64,000 nucleotides of DNA from Mycolicibacterium aromaticivorans JS19b1 = JCM 16368 (lineage in GTDB: Bacteria; Actinomycetota; Actinomycetes; Mycobacteriales; Mycobacteriaceae): the NCBI RefSeq assembly GCF_000559085.1, contig NZ_JALN02000001.1, positions 1-64,000 of the forward strand. Reading direction: 5' to 3'. The stretch's first letter is position 1. Every line of letters begins with the position of its first letter. Positions 1-13,727 of the stretch are shown one piece after another. Below the pieces are notes generated by a model that searched no databases, was not told where the DNA came from, and saw only the letters and a list, made by a program, of their open reading frames with translations. The translations under genes and the position numbers were made by a program.

Positions 1-239
1 GGACGAACATCAGGACGGTGCCGAGTGCGACGAGCATGCTGTCGGCCACCGCGCCTGCGGGTCGGTGCGGTGGAGAGTTTGAGGATCTGCTTTTTGACCT
101 GCGAGCCGGCCAGCGCGACACCGATCACTGAGCTCGCCAGCAGGATCAGAAGCGTCCAGCCGATGCCCACCGACCAGGTCAGGGCGGCCAGCACCGCGAG
201 CTCGACCACGGCGTAGAGGAAGAACGTCCGCATCACCAT
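1..239 (-). pseudogene. FxsA-family membrane protein, partial and frameshifted
   Basis: The leftward reading from 239 (alternative ATG at 233) begins MVMRTFFLYAVVELAVLAA and has the two hydrophobic segments and the central LAGSQVKKQ motif of FxsA/YtzA-type cytoplasmic-membrane proteins. The frame breaks near 62-75. The next frame resumes the family pattern (VADSMLVALGTVLMF) up to the window edge, so the C-terminus is missing. FxsA proteins are small membrane proteins of poorly defined role. The break lies in the error-rich first 1.8 kb and is more likely a sequence error than true decay. The family call rests on residue pattern alone. Confidence 0.6.
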
Positions 240-303
240 GTACTGGCAACGACTCGGGTACCGGCAGGTTCCGGTTGCTGCTGATAGCAGCCTGAGAGTT
301 CGG

Positions 304-661
304 TTACGCGGTGATCTCGAGCGCGACGTGCACCTTGTCGATGCCGCCGCGAACCATGCTGTGCAGATAGAACCACCAGGAATGCTGCCAGTAGCGGCGC
401 AGCACCTTGCTGTAGACAGCGTGGGTCTCCGAATCCGCAGCAGCGCGCGGCCTCGGCTGGCCGGCCGAGCGAATGGCTGCAATGGTGACCCGGGGGTGTT
501 GCGGATCCGCTTCACCTTCCAGGACACCCGGTCGGTGATGACCAGCATACGGTCACCGTCCGGCACGCCCCAGATGGCCGTCGGCTTGGGTTTGCCGTCC
601 TTGGTGAACGTGGTGAGCAGCAGATATTTCGATTGGGCGACGTCGTGGAAGGTGGGCGCAT
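304..661 (-). pseudogene. PPOX-class F420-dependent oxidoreductase, copy a (frameshifted)
   Basis: The conceptual translation contains FTKDGKPKPTAIWGVPDGDR, then WKVKRIRNTPRVT and a C-terminal GGIDKVHVALEIT, the layout of mycobacterial split-beta-barrel PPOX proteins that use coenzyme F420. Two single-base losses are apparent: one just after the ATG at 661 (ATGC where ATGGC would restore the frame) and one near 498 in a C/G run. Adding both gives 120 codons. It lies 3 nt behind copy b, so the two form a tandem paralogous pair. Substrate unknown. Treated as broken in this sequence, but probably intact in the organism. Confidence 0.6.
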
Positions 662-664
662 GGG

Positions 665-1045
665 TCAGGCGGCCGCAGTTCCAGGCCGACGTTGCGCGTG
701 CTGCCGCCGCGCAGCTTGGAGAAGAAATTGAACACTTTGCGAGCAGCCCATACCGCTTGCCGATCGCGTCGTACACCCGCTCGATCTGCCGGGAGTCGTC
801 GAGGATGCTGGCGACCGCCTCCACGGCTTCGCCCTTGACGTTGCCACTGCGGTCACAGACGGCCAGGGTCACCCGCGGGGTGTTCCGAATCCGCTTGACC
901 TTCCAGGAGTCCTTGCCGGTGATCACCAGAGCACGGTCTCCGTCCGGAGCGATCCAGATCGGTGTCGGCTTGGGCCTGCCGTCCTTCGTGAAGGTGTCAG
1001 CGAGACGTACTGGGACTTGATCACTTCGCCGAAGCTGGGAGCCAT
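665..1045 (-). pseudogene. PPOX-class F420-dependent oxidoreductase, copy b (frameshifted)
   Basis: It starts at ATG 1045 (MAPSFGEVIKSQYVSL), continues in another frame through FTKDGRPKPTPIWIAPDGDR, WKVKRIRNTPRVTLAVCDR and DDSRQIERVYDAIGKRYG, and ends with FFSKLRGGSTRNVGLEL. Three single-base losses (near 1003, 740 and 670) explain the frame changes, and restoring them gives 128 codons. The fold is the PPOX split beta-barrel that binds flavin or F420. It is closely similar to copy a downstream. It follows cobN by about 30 nt on the same strand, so it may be co-transcribed with it. The substrate cannot be told from sequence. Confidence 0.62.
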
Positions 1046-1075
1046 CCGACCAATGTATCTGGTGCCGGAACGAAC

Positions 1076-4672
<3,597 letters not shown>

Positions 4673-4705
4673 CCACCATTCGTACCGTACGGGCGCCTTC
4701 TGCCC

Positions 4706-5623
4706 CTATTCGGAGCGTGGGTTTGCTCGCACGAATGCGACGACGGCCTCGGCGAGTTCCGGCCCCTTGTCCTCTTGCAGGAAGTGGCCTGCTGCGGCGA
4801 TCGTCACGTGCGATTGTCGACGTGCGCCCGGAACGTGCTCCCGCAGCACCGGCTCAGCCGCGCCGGTGATCGGATCCGAGTCGGAAAATGCTGACAGAAA
4901 TGGCTTTTCGAAGCGACCCAGCGCAGCCCACGCCGCCCGGTTGGCCGAGGCCGCCGGGTCGTCCGGACTGGTCGGCACGAGCATGGGAAATTGCCTGGCC
5001 CCGGCTTGATAGCTGTCGTCCGGGAATGGTGCATCGTAAGCCGCGATGGTCTCGGTCGACAGCTCCGAGACGGACCCGCCGTTGACAATCTGCCCAGCCG
5101 GGAACATCGGCACCTCTTGACTGAACTTCTGCCAGGCCAGGAAAGCGTCACCGGGGTGATGATCACCCGTCGGCAGCATGGTGTTGGCCGCCACCACCCG
5201 GGCGAACCGATCCGGATGCTCGCCCACGAGTCGCAGCCCGATCAGCCCTCCCCAGTCCTGACATACCAGCGTGAGGTCGGCAAGACCGATCTGCTCGATC
5301 GCCGCCCACATCCAATCCACGTGTGCCTGATAGCTGTAATCGTCTCGGCTGGCGGGCTTGTCGCTGCGCCCGAATCCCACCAGGTCGATCGCCACCGCAC
5401 GCAGTCCGGCATCGACGAGCACCGGAATCATCCGCCGGTACAGGTAGCTCCAGGACGGCTCACCGTGCAGCAACAGCACCACTTCGCCGTTGGACGGCCC
5501 CTCGTCGACATAGTGCATGCGGAGCCTGCCGCCGTCACCGGAGTCGACCTCGACGTAGCGCGGTTCGAAAGGAAAGTCCGGCAACGCGGCGAATCGCTCG
5601 TCGGGAGTGCGCAATACATCCAT
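4706..5623 (-). CDS. dhmA: Haloalkane dehalogenase (DhmA-like alpha/beta hydrolase)
   Basis: A 305-residue alpha/beta-hydrolase that begins MDVLRTPDERF like mycobacterial DhmA (Rv2296). HGEPSW at 53-58 supplies the oxyanion-hole and halide-binding region. The nucleophile elbow is CQDWGG, with Asp123 in place of the Ser of esterases and Trp124 as halide ligand. A C-terminal GHFLQED supplies the base His. These residues fit hydrolytic dehalogenation of haloalkanes through an aspartyl ester; an epoxide hydrolase would carry different cap tyrosines. It starts 17 nt after the stop of a TetR regulator on the same strand, so the pair is probably co-transcribed. Natural substrate unknown. Confidence 0.85.
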   Translation of the reverse strand: MDVLRTPDERFAALPDFPFEPRYVEVDSGDGGRLRMHYVDEGPSNGEVVLLLHGEPSWSYLYRRMIPVLVDAGLRAVAIDLVGFGRSDKPASRDDYSYQAHVDWMWAAIEQIGLADLTLVCQDWGGLIGLRLVGEHPDRFARVVAANTMLPTGDHHPGDAFLAWQKFSQEVPMFPAGQIVNGGSVSELSTETIAAYDAPFPDDSYQAGARQFPMLVPTSPDDPAASANRAAWAALGRFEKPFLSAFSDSDPITGAAEPVLREHVPGARRQSHVTIAAAGHFLQEDKGPELAEAVVAFVRANPRSE

Positions 5624-5640
5624 TGGTGTGCTCCTGTACC

Positions 5641-6261
5641 TCAGCGGGTTGGTGGTTCACTGTCGACGGTGGCGGGACACCACTGCCGAAGCTGCATCCG
5701 AGCGACGTCGACGGCGTCGCGCATCGGGGTGATGTCCGACCGCACCCGGCCGACCAGCATGCCGCCCTGAAGTGCTGCAATAACGTTGGCGGCCAGGCGA
5801 TCCGGCTCGGCATCGGCTCTCAGTGCGCCGCGTTGCCGCATCGTGCGCAACCCGTCGGCGAGCAGTCCCACCCATCGGCCGAACGCTGCGTCGACGCGTG
5901 GCCGCAAGGCGTCGTCGTCCATCAACTCGGCGGCCAACTTGCCCAACGGACACGCGAACGGGCCGCCGGGAGCCGAGTGCATCTGCACGATGCCGGCCAT
6001 CCAGGCGTCCAATGTTGGCCAGGAATCGATGTGTGTCAAGCCGGGTTGGGCAGCGAGAACCATCTCCAGCTGTCGGTCGATCACGGCACCGACCAGCTCG
6101 GCTTTGTCGTCAAAGTAGTGATAGAGCTGGGATTTTCCGCAACCCGCGACCGCGAGCACGTCATCGAGACTGGTGGCGCGGACACCTCGTCGATAGATCA
6201 GCAGCGCTGCGGCGTCCAGAATCGCGGCGCGTGTCCGCCGGCCCCGCGCGGTCAGCGGCAC
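5641..6261 (-). CDS. TetR/AcrR-family transcriptional regulator
   Basis: A 206-residue protein with an N-terminal TetR helix-turn-helix (RTRAAILDAAALLIYRRG, then TSLDDVLAVAGCGKSQLYHY) and a helical C-terminal ligand domain ending in a TetR_C-like region. The start is GTG 6261; no earlier in-frame start exists before a stop. The dehalogenase gene follows at 17 nt, so local control of that gene is likely. Upstream, around 6350-6375, the leftward strand carries TTGACA followed by GTACACTTT, a possible -35/operator segment, but I see no convincing inverted repeat. The effector is unknown. Confidence 0.85.
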   Translation of the reverse strand: MPLTARGRRTRAAILDAAALLIYRRGVRATSLDDVLAVAGCGKSQLYHYFDDKAELVGAVIDRQLEMVLAAQPGLTHIDSWPTLDAWMAGIVQMHSAPGGPFACPLGKLAAELMDDDALRPRVDAAFGRWVGLLADGLRTMRQRGALRADAEPDRLAANVIAALQGGMLVGRVRSDITPMRDAVDVARMQLRQWCPATVDSEPPTR

Positions 6262-6385
6262 CGGCTTGGCGCGTCCGCCCTTCAGCGCCGCGCCTCGACG
6301 GGATCTCCGGGCTTGACCCGAGCGAGCACCATCACTTCAGACTCGACTCCAGAAAGTGTACTGTCAAGTCCAATTTGGCTCCGGG

Positions 6386-6799
6386 TCAGTCCGCGGGGAA
6401 CGGGCTCAACACAAGACCGACCACGGCGACCACGGCCACCGGAGCAAGCAGCGGCAGCCACGGCAGGTCGACGGGCAGCGCGGTGGCCAGGGCACCGGCC
6501 GCGGCGAAGCCGGCGATCCCGATCGCCGTGACCCGGGTGAGGGTGGCGTAGCTCAACACCAGATACGCCGCCGCGCACACCCCCGACGTCGCAGCCAGCA
6601 TCGGGTGCGACTCGGTCACCACGATCGCGGCCATCGCCGCCAGAACTGCCACCGTGGCCGCGGCACGCACGTACAGACCGGCGAGGATGGCGATCAGCGC
6701 CACCGCGGCCGCGGCGAGCCCACGAGTATCGGCACCGACCGCCGTAGCCGCCGTCATCGCGACTGCGAACGCTGCGGCTGCCAGCCGCCGCACCGTCAT
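6386..6799 (-). CDS. Small integral membrane protein, last gene of MoxR operon
   Basis: A 137-residue protein made almost entirely of hydrophobic Ala/Val/Leu segments, giving about four to five predicted membrane spans and no catalytic motif. Its ATG overlaps the stop of the DUF58 gene by 4 nt (ATGA), so it is translationally coupled to that gene as the distal member of the five-gene leftward operon. Mycobacterial moxR clusters often end with such small membrane proteins of unknown role; involvement in membrane or envelope assembly is inference from context. The stop is followed by the TetR-dehalogenase pair in the same direction. Confidence 0.75.
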   Translation of the reverse strand: MTVRRLAAAAFAVAMTAATAVGADTRGLAAAAVALIAILAGLYVRAAATVAVLAAMAAIVVTESHPMLAATSGVCAAAYLVLSYATLTRVTAIGIAGFAAAGALATALPVDLPWLPLLAPVAVVAVVGLVLSPFPAD

Positions 6800-8036
6800 G
6801 ACGACCGCCGGCCACGGTCGGGCACCAGGCTCATCGCCTGGTCGAGGGTGACCTCAGCCGGCCACGGCACCACGTCGACGCCGATGACCCTCATGTCCCG
6901 GTACATCGACGAACGCTGCAACGCCCACATCCGCTGCAGAAGCGGCTGGTCGTCGTCAGCAAAGGGCCAGCCTTCGAGCACGTCTACCGCCACCACCGTG
7001 TGTCCCCGTTTGCACAGGTCGATCAATGCCAGCGCGAACTGGGTGTCGAGCAGCGTCGAGAACGCCACCACGACGGCGCCCGGCGGGACCGCGGCCCGCG
7101 GCGCCAAAGTCCCTTCGGTCTGCTGGTATTCGCTGCCCACGCCGAGCGCCGCGTCGAGCACCCGGTAGAACTGGCGTCGGCCGATATCGGCACCGAGCCA
7201 CCGTGGCCGGCGGCCCCCGAGGCCGACAATGCCGGCGCGGTCGCCGTTGCGCAGCGCGGTCTGCACGACCTGTGTCGCGCCGCGCAACGCCCGTTCGGTG
7301 ACGGTGGTGGCCGGGCCCGCGGGCTGCGCACTCATGTCGACGAGCACCACGACGTCGGCGGCCCGGTCGGTCAGCCGTTCGGTGACGTGCAGGCTGCCGC
7401 GACGGGCGCTGACCGCCCAGTTGACGGTGCGCAGCTGATCACCCGGAAGGTAGGGGCGAATCTCGGCGAACTCGACGCCCGGCCCGATGTGGCGGGTCAG
7501 GTGGGTGCCCAACCGGTCGGGCAGTTCGGTTCGCGGAATCCCGGTCGGTTGCGGGGGCGCTACCGGGAAGACGAACAGGTCCGCGGCGTCGACGGTGGCG
7601 GTGCCGGTCAGCAGTCCACCGGCCGCGTCGAGCCGGACCCGGGCGCGCAGTGGGTAGTGACCCCACCTCCCCGCCTTCGCGGACACCGTGGCGCGCCTGC
7701 CGTCGGCGGTGATGGTCTCGATGTCCAGGCCGGCCACCGCCCCCAGTTCCAGTGTCGCGTCTGCGCTGTTCTCCGCCAGCTCGGCGCGCAACTGCACCGG
7801 CTCGTTCTCGAAGCACCGGGTCAGCGCCGGGTAGCCCATGACCGACACCGACACCGGTCTGCGCTGCCAACTGATCGAGGCGAGCACCCCCAGCATCGGC
7901 GCCACGAAAGCGATCAGCTGCCAGCGCGACGCAATCACCGCCGCGGCCAGCCCCACCCCGACACACGTCACGAGCGTCAGCGTCAACGCGGATGCGCGCC
8001 AATGCAATACAGCCTCGACCGAACGGGGACCGTCCA

Positions 8037-8040
<4 letters not shown>
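6796..8040 (-). CDS. DUF58 (VWA-like) membrane protein
   Basis: A 414-residue protein with two N-terminal membrane segments (about residues 15-60), a beta-rich middle, and the DUF58 signature RPYLPGDQLRTVNWAVSAR followed by a von Willebrand-A-like region (VVVLVDMSAQ, DRAGIVGLGG). DUF58 proteins pair with MoxR AAA+ ATPases, probably in maturation of membrane or periplasmic complexes. The ATG at 8040 overlaps the moxR stop by 4 nt. An ATG-ATG doublet leaves 8037 as an alternative start. It sits fourth in the operon, and its stop overlaps the start of the next membrane protein by 4 nt. Confidence 0.88.
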
Positions 8041-8995
<955 letters not shown>

Positions 8996-8999
<4 letters not shown>

Positions 9000-9472
9000 A
9001 GGCTTTCCATCCGTCGCAGGATCTCCTCGAGGGTGGCGTACCCGGGTCCGGGTTCACGGCTCCGGGTTCGCTCGATGTTGTTCGGATCGACCCAGGGCCA
9101 CAGCTGGTCGCCGAACACGATGCGCCCGGTCGCCTGCAACGCCACCGGGTCCCGCTGCCGGGTGGCGAGCACGAACTCGCGGGCCAGCCTGGGCCGCAGA
9201 TGCCGGTCCCAGTCTTCCCGGGTGGAATCCGCCCACTGAACCGTGGACTCGGTGCGCGACCGCCAGCGCCACAATGCCTCCGCCGGGTCGTCCGACGGCG
9301 TTTCGAGTACCGGACGACCTTGTGCCGCAACGACAGTCAGTCGGGCAGCAATGAGAAACGCAGCTACCGCAAGCCCTGCGACCGGCATGATCCACCGCCC
9401 GGCACTCAGGACGATCGCCAGCACTTCCGCTGCCACGACCAGCAGCAGGCCACCCCCGACCAGCCGGATCAC
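8996..9472 (-). CDS. Membrane protein in MoxR operon, unknown function
   Basis: A 158-residue protein. Residues 1-45 form two membrane spans (VIRLVGGGLLLVVAAEVLA and a second Ala/Val-rich segment), followed by a soluble, charged C-terminal region with WRWRSRTESTVQWADSTRED and a conserved-looking GYATLEEILRRME end. The start is GTG 9472, which overlaps the stop of the DUF4129 gene by 4 nt, and the stop overlaps the moxR start by 4 nt. I do not recognise the family with certainty. Similar small membrane proteins sit between DUF4129 and moxR genes in other mycobacteria. Confidence 0.72.
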
Positions 9473-10419
9473 ACCGGGCTCCGCAGCTCGCCGAGGACCA
9501 GGCGAAGCGCCCGTTCGGCGGTTTCGCGGTGTCCCTCGTTCATCACGTGGGTGGAGAACCGGGCCTCGGCGAACAGGGTGACCAGTTCGGTGGCGCTGCC
9601 GGCGGGGATCGCCCGATGTTCGACCGCACGGGCCAGCACCTCCGACGGGGTGTCGGACTCCTGCGGGGCCACGCCCGGGGCATCGGCCAGCGCGTGTTCC
9701 ATTGCCGCGTAACACGCGATGATGGCCTCCCGCGGTTCACGGCTGAGGTCGCCGACCTCGGCCAGGCCGCGCTCGGCCGCCAGCGCGAGCGATCCGGGTC
9801 CGGGCGGCGCCGCGTCGCGGGGGCGGTCGTCAGGCGGCGGTGGCGCAGGCTCCCGCCGCCGTTCGCGGGCTCGGAGCACGATCGCGCCGATCAGCGTTAC
9901 GAGCAGAAGCGCCACGAAAGCAGCCAGGAGATACCAGAAGAGCGGGTCGGCGGCGGCGGGTTCGGGTAATGGTGGCGGCCGGGAGGCGGCCTGGCCTGGC
10001 GGTGCGGCGCCGGTGGGCGTGACGATGGGCGGCGCCGGCGGCGGACCACCACTCAGTTGCGGCAGGCGCACCTGAGCGAGCAGTGCCGCCACCACCGACC
10101 ACGCCAGCACCGCTGCGACGATCACCAGCACGAAGCGCCAGCTCCGTCGCACACCTACCCCGCCACCGCCGCCGGGTACGTGAGTTCGCGCGGCCTGCGT
10201 GGCGCGCTGTGGGTCGCGCAGCTTCGCCACGATCGCGACGATGATGACCAGCAGGCAGGCCAGCACCAGAGTCAGCAGCGCGAGCAGGCTGCCGGTGCCG
10301 GCGGTCGGCGGGGTCCGCGGCGACCGCGGCGCGTCCGGCAGATGCCCACGCAACGCGAGGCCGAGCACCAGGACCAGCGCGACCAGTGCGACCACCCGCG
10401 GTGTGGCAGCCGTCGCCAT
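9469..10419 (-). CDS. DUF4129-type membrane protein, first gene of MoxR operon
   Basis: A 316-residue protein with an N-terminal membrane span (VVALVALVLVLGLALRG), further spans around residues 45-65, 90-115 and 155-180, a Pro-rich linker, and a C-terminal soluble domain with EAIIACYAAMEHALAD and TPSEVLARAVEH, typical of DUF4129 (transglutaminase-associated C-terminal domain). The start is ATG 10419. It is supported by TATGTT exactly 6 nt upstream, giving a leaderless mRNA, and by the divergent cobG start only 30 nt away. It heads the coupled operon with the 158-residue membrane protein, moxR, DUF58 and the small membrane protein. Confidence 0.8.
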   Translation of the reverse strand: MATAATPRVVALVALVLVLGLALRGHLPDAPRSPRTPPTAGTGSLLALLTLVLACLLVIIVAIVAKLRDPQRATQAARTHVPGGGGGVGVRRSWRFVLVIVAAVLAWSVVAALLAQVRLPQLSGGPPPAPPIVTPTGAAPPGQAASRPPPLPEPAAADPLFWYLLAAFVALLLVTLIGAIVLRARERRREPAPPPPDDRPRDAAPPGPGSLALAAERGLAEVGDLSREPREAIIACYAAMEHALADAPGVAPQESDTPSEVLARAVEHRAIPAGSATELVTLFAEARFSTHVMNEGHRETAERALRLVLGELRSPV

Positions 10420-10425
10420 CGCCCG

Positions 10426-10443
10426 AACATACGCCCGTACGGT
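10426..10443. promoter_or_regulatory. Divergent leaderless promoter pair, DUF4129 gene / cobG
   Basis: On the + strand TACGGT (10438-10443) stands exactly 6 nt before cobG GTG 10450. On the - strand TATGTT (10431-10426) stands exactly 6 nt before ATG 10419. Both match the mycobacterial -10 pattern TANNNT, with transcription starting at or next to the start codon. The two polymerase sites overlap in 30 bp, so mutual exclusion is possible (inference). Confidence 0.6.
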
Positions 10444-10449
10444 GGACGG

Positions 10450-11562
10450 GTGAAGCGTTTGCGTGACGACGACGCCTGCCCCGGTGCCCTGCACGTGCAC
10501 CAGGCGGCGGACGGCGCGCTCGCCCGCCTGCGGCTGCCCGGGGGGATGATCGCCGCACGACAGCTGGAAGCGCTGGCGCACACGGCCGTCGAGTTCGGCA
10601 ACGGCACTCTGGAACTGACGGCGCGTGGCAATCTGCAGCTGCGCGGGATACGGGATACAGCGACAGTCGCCGACGCGTCGGCCGCGGCCGGACTGTTGCC
10701 CTCGCCGACGCATGAACGGGTGCGCAACATCGTCGCCTCGCCGTTGTCCGGCCGGGTCGGCGGCGTGGCCGATGTGCGGCCGTGGGTGACCGAACTGGAT
10801 CTCGCCATTCAGGCCGACGCGCAGTTGGCGCGGTTGCCGGGAAGGTTCCTGTTCGGCCTCGACGACGGCCGCGGCGATATTTCCGGATTGGCCGCCGACG
10901 CCGGTGTCCATGCGCACACCGACGGGGTCGCGGTGCTGCTGGCCGGTCGTGACACCGGGGTCCGGGTGGCCCCGGGTGACGTGGTGTCCGCGTTGATCAC
11001 GATTGCGCGGCGGTTCGTTGAGATCCGCGGAAATGCTTGGCGGGTAGCGGAATTGGATGATTCATCGCCGCTGCTGGCGGGCTTCCCGGCGACGGCGGCG
11101 CCGGGAACGGAGTATCCGCCTGTGTTACGCCCGCCGGTCGGCTGGATCGGACAGGATGACGGCCGGGTGGCGCTCGGCGCAGCGATCCCCCTCGGTGTCC
11201 TGCAATCCCGGCAGGCCGAGTTCGTCGCGGCGATCGACGCGCCGGTGATCATCACGCCGTGGCGCTCGCTGCTGGTCTGCGACCTGGACGAGCCAGTGGC
11301 CGACACGGCGCTGCGGGTGCTGGCCCCGATGGGGCTGGTGTTCGACGAGAACTCGCCGTGGCTGGACATCACCGCCTGCGTGGGCAGCCCGGGCTGTGAG
11401 AAGTCCCGGGCCGACGTGCGTGCCGAGGCCAGCCGGGTGGCGCTCGAAGAAGACATCAGCGACCACGTCCACTATGTGGGATGCGAGCGGGCGTGCGGCA
11501 GTCCCCCGGCTGGTCAGGTGTTCGTGGCGACGGCGGAGGGGTTCCGGCCCGCATCTCGGTAG
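10450..11562 (+). CDS. cobG: Precorrin-3B synthase CobG
   Basis: CobG converts precorrin-3A to precorrin-3B (C20 hydroxylation and lactone formation) in the aerobic cobalamin pathway. The protein has 370 residues and a nitrite/sulfite-reductase-like fold. FGNGTLELTARGNLQLRGI is the family motif near residue 55. The 4Fe-4S cysteines occur as ACVGSPGC and GCERACG near the C-terminus. The GTG at 10450 is chosen because the sequence from ACPGALHVHQAADGAL onward matches mycobacterial CobG and a -10 box sits 6 nt upstream. cobH follows after 16 nt but appears to have its own -10 box. Confidence 0.93.
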   Translation: MKRLRDDDACPGALHVHQAADGALARLRLPGGMIAARQLEALAHTAVEFGNGTLELTARGNLQLRGIRDTATVADASAAAGLLPSPTHERVRNIVASPLSGRVGGVADVRPWVTELDLAIQADAQLARLPGRFLFGLDDGRGDISGLAADAGVHAHTDGVAVLLAGRDTGVRVAPGDVVSALITIARRFVEIRGNAWRVAELDDSSPLLAGFPATAAPGTEYPPVLRPPVGWIGQDDGRVALGAAIPLGVLQSRQAEFVAAIDAPVIITPWRSLLVCDLDEPVADTALRVLAPMGLVFDENSPWLDITACVGSPGCEKSRADVRAEASRVALEEDISDHVHYVGCERACGSPPAGQVFVATAEGFRPASR

Positions 11563-11566
11563 GCCG

Positions 11567-11572
11567 TAGGGT
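11567..11572 (+). promoter_or_regulatory. Putative -10 box of leaderless cobH transcript
   Basis: TAGGGT lies exactly 6 nt before the cobH GTG (11579), overlapping the 3' side of the short cobG-cobH gap. The spacing is the same as at cobG and at several other genes in this window. No Shine-Dalgarno sequence is visible for cobH. Confidence 0.5.
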
Positions 11573-11578
11573 GATCGC

Positions 11579-12205
11579 GTGCTCGACTACATTCGCGACG
11601 CTGCCGAGATCTACCGGCAGTCGTTCGCAATGATTCGCGCCGAGGCCGATCTGACCGCGTTTCCCGAGGATGTGGCGCGGGTTGTGGTCCGATTGATCCA
11701 CACCTGCGGTCAGGTCGACGTTGCCGAGCACGTGGCATTCACCCCCGGCGTGGTCAGCGCGACGCACACCGCCCTGCTGGCCGGGGCGCCGATCCTGTGC
11801 GACTCGTCGATGGTCGCGGCGGGGATCACCGCTGCCCGTCTGCCCGCAGGCAACGAAGTGGTGTCCCTGGTCGCCGATCCGCGGGCGCCCGAGCTGGCCC
11901 AGCGCACCGGAAACACGCGCTCGGCCGCCGGGGTCGAGCTGTGGGCCGACCGGATGGCCGGCGCCGTCGTCGCTATCGGGAATGCACCGACGGCGCTGTT
12001 CCGGCTGCTGGAGCTCATCAACGACGGCATGCCCGCCCCGGTGTCGGTGCTGGGCGGACCGGTCGGATTCGTCGGCTCGGCGCAGTCCAAGCAGGAGCTG
12101 ATCGACCGGCCGCGGGGCATGGAGTATCTGGTGGTGCAGGGCCGGCGCGGGGGCAGCGCGATGGCGGCCGCCGCGGTGAACGCGATCGCGAGTGAGCGCG
12201 AATGA
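11579..12205 (+). CDS. cobH: Precorrin-8X methylmutase CobH
   Basis: CobH moves the C11 methyl group to C12, turning precorrin-8X into hydrogenobyrinic acid. The protein has 208 residues, the family length. The conserved [11 protein letters not shown] carries the catalytic His at about residue 41; [15 protein letters not shown] and [14 protein letters not shown] are further CobH/CbiC motifs. The GTG start at 11579 has a TANNNT box 6 nt upstream. The stop overlaps the cobIJ ATG by 4 nt (ATGA), so the two are translationally coupled. The gene order cobG-cobH-cobI is as in H37Rv. Confidence 0.95.
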   Translation: MLDYIRDAAEIYRQSFAMIRAEADLTAFPEDVARVVVRLIHTCGQVDVAEHVAFTPGVVSATHTALLAGAPILCDSSMVAAGITAARLPAGNEVVSLVADPRAPELAQRTGNTRSAAGVELWADRMAGAVVAIGNAPTALFRLLELINDGMPAPVSVLGGPVGFVGSAQSKQELIDRPRGMEYLVVQGRRGGSAMAAAAVNAIASERE

Positions 12206-13656
12206 CGGGCGTGCTCTACGGTGTCGGCCTCGGCCCCGGCGATCCGGAGCTGGTGACGGTCAAGGCCGCCCGGATCATCGGCGCGGCCGACGTGGTTGCC
12301 TATCACAGCGCGCGGCACGGCCGCAGCATCGCGCGGCGCATCGCCGAGCCCTACCTGCGGGCCGGCCAGCTCGAGGAGCACCTGGTCTATCCGGTGACCA
12401 CCGAGACCACCGAGCATCCCGGCGGCTATGCCGGCGCGATGGAGGACTTCTATCGCGAGGCGGCCGAGCGCATCGCCGCCCACCTCGACGCCGGGCGCGA
12501 TGTCGCGCTGCTCGCGGAGGGCGATCCGCTGTTCTACAGCTCCTACATGCACATGCACACCCGGCTGACCGAACGGTTCAGCGCGGTGATCATTCCGGGC
12601 GTGACGTCGGTGAGTGCCGCCTCGGCGGCAATCGCCACTCCCCTGGTTACCGGCGACGAAGTCCTCTCGGTACTGCCCGGCACCATGCCGGTGCGCGAAC
12701 TGGCCCGCCGCCTCGCCGACGCCGACGCTGCCGTGGTGATGAAGCTCGGTCGCACGTATCCGCAAGTGCGGGAGGCGCTTTCGATGGCAGGCCGCCTCGA
12801 CGAGGCGTTCTACGTCGAGCGGGCCAGCACCGACTCGCAACGGGTGCTGCCTGCCGCCGAGGTCGAGGCCGAGTCCGTGCCGTACTTCTCACTGGCGATC
12901 TTGCCGGGCGGAGCCGCGGCCAAGCCGGTCACCGGCGGTGTCACCGTGGTGGGCCTCGGTCCCGGTGACGTCGACTGGATGACGCCGCAGAGCCGCCACG
13001 AACTTGCCATGGCCACCGATCTGATCGGCTACGGCCCCTACCTGGACCGCGTCCCGGCGCACGCCGGGCAACGTCGGCACCCCAGCGACAACACCGACGA
13101 ACCTGCGCGGGCCCGCCTGGCGTGCGAGCTGGCCGAGCAGGGACATGCCGTTGCGGTGGTGTCCTCGGGTGATCCCGGCGTCTTCGCGATGGCCACCGCG
13201 GTGCTCGAAGAGGCCAAGCAGTGGCCGAACGTATCCGTGCGCGTCATCCCGGCGATGACGGCCGCCCAAGCTGTCGCCAGCCGGGTCGGTGCGCCGCTGG
13301 GCCATGACTATGCGGTGATCTCGCTGTCCGATCGGCTCAAGCCGTGGGACATCATTGCCGCCCGGCTCTCGGCGGCCGCCGAGGCGGATCTGGTGCTGGC
13401 GATCTACAACCCGGCCTCCAAAAGCCGCACCTGGCAGGTCGCGGCGATGCGGGATCTGCTGTTGGAGCACCGCGAACCGGGCACGCCGGTCGTGATCGGC
13501 CGCGACGTCGCCGGACCGCACGAGTCGGTGACGGTGGTGAGGCTTGGTGACCTGGACCCCGCCGATGTCGACATGCGGTGCCTGCTGATCGTGGGCTCGT
13601 CGCAGACCCAGTGGTACGGCGACACGGTGTTCACCCCGCGGCGTTACCCTCAGTAA
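12202..13656 (+). CDS. cobIJ: Fused precorrin-2 C20- / precorrin-3B C17-methyltransferase CobIJ
   Basis: A 484-residue fusion. Residues 1-240 are CobI ([33 protein letters not shown]), which methylates precorrin-2 at C20. Residues 245-484 are CobJ ([46 protein letters not shown]), the SAM-dependent C17 methyltransferase that also performs ring contraction. Both halves carry the tetrapyrrole-methylase GxGPGD loop. In H37Rv the same fusion is annotated cobI (Rv2066). It overlaps cobH by 4 nt. Downstream lies a DUF222/HNH gene where H37Rv has Rv2067c, blaC and sigC. Confidence 0.95.
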   Translation: MTGVLYGVGLGPGDPELVTVKAARIIGAADVVAYHSARHGRSIARRIAEPYLRAGQLEEHLVYPVTTETTEHPGGYAGAMEDFYREAAERIAAHLDAGRDVALLAEGDPLFYSSYMHMHTRLTERFSAVIIPGVTSVSAASAAIATPLVTGDEVLSVLPGTMPVRELARRLADADAAVVMKLGRTYPQVREALSMAGRLDEAFYVERASTDSQRVLPAAEVEAESVPYFSLAILPGGAAAKPVTGGVTVVGLGPGDVDWMTPQSRHELAMATDLIGYGPYLDRVPAHAGQRRHPSDNTDEPARARLACELAEQGHAVAVVSSGDPGVFAMATAVLEEAKQWPNVSVRVIPAMTAAQAVASRVGAPLGHDYAVISLSDRLKPWDIIAARLSAAAEADLVLAIYNPASKSRTWQVAAMRDLLLEHREPGTPVVIGRDVAGPHESVTVVRLGDLDPADVDMRCLLIVGSSQTQWYGDTVFTPRRYPQ

Positions 13657-13711
13657 TTTCTTTAGGCTCATCGACCACAGCCGTCACAATCGGACGAGAT
13701 TCGTCATAGCG

Positions 13712-13727
13712 TCGAACTAATGTTCGA
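13712..13727. promoter_or_regulatory. LexA (SOS) box at DUF222/HNH gene 1
   Basis: The perfect palindrome TCGAACTAATGTTCGA matches the mycobacterial SOS consensus TCGAAC-N4-GTTCGA. The start ATG (13720) lies inside the spacer, and a -10 box TAGCGT (13707-13712) is 7 nt before the ATG, so bound LexA would block promoter and start codon together. Confidence 0.85.

Noticed and set aside
6330..6375. TetR operator upstream of the TetR gene
   Set aside because: GTACACTTT and TTGACA elements are present but I could not find a convincing inverted repeat.
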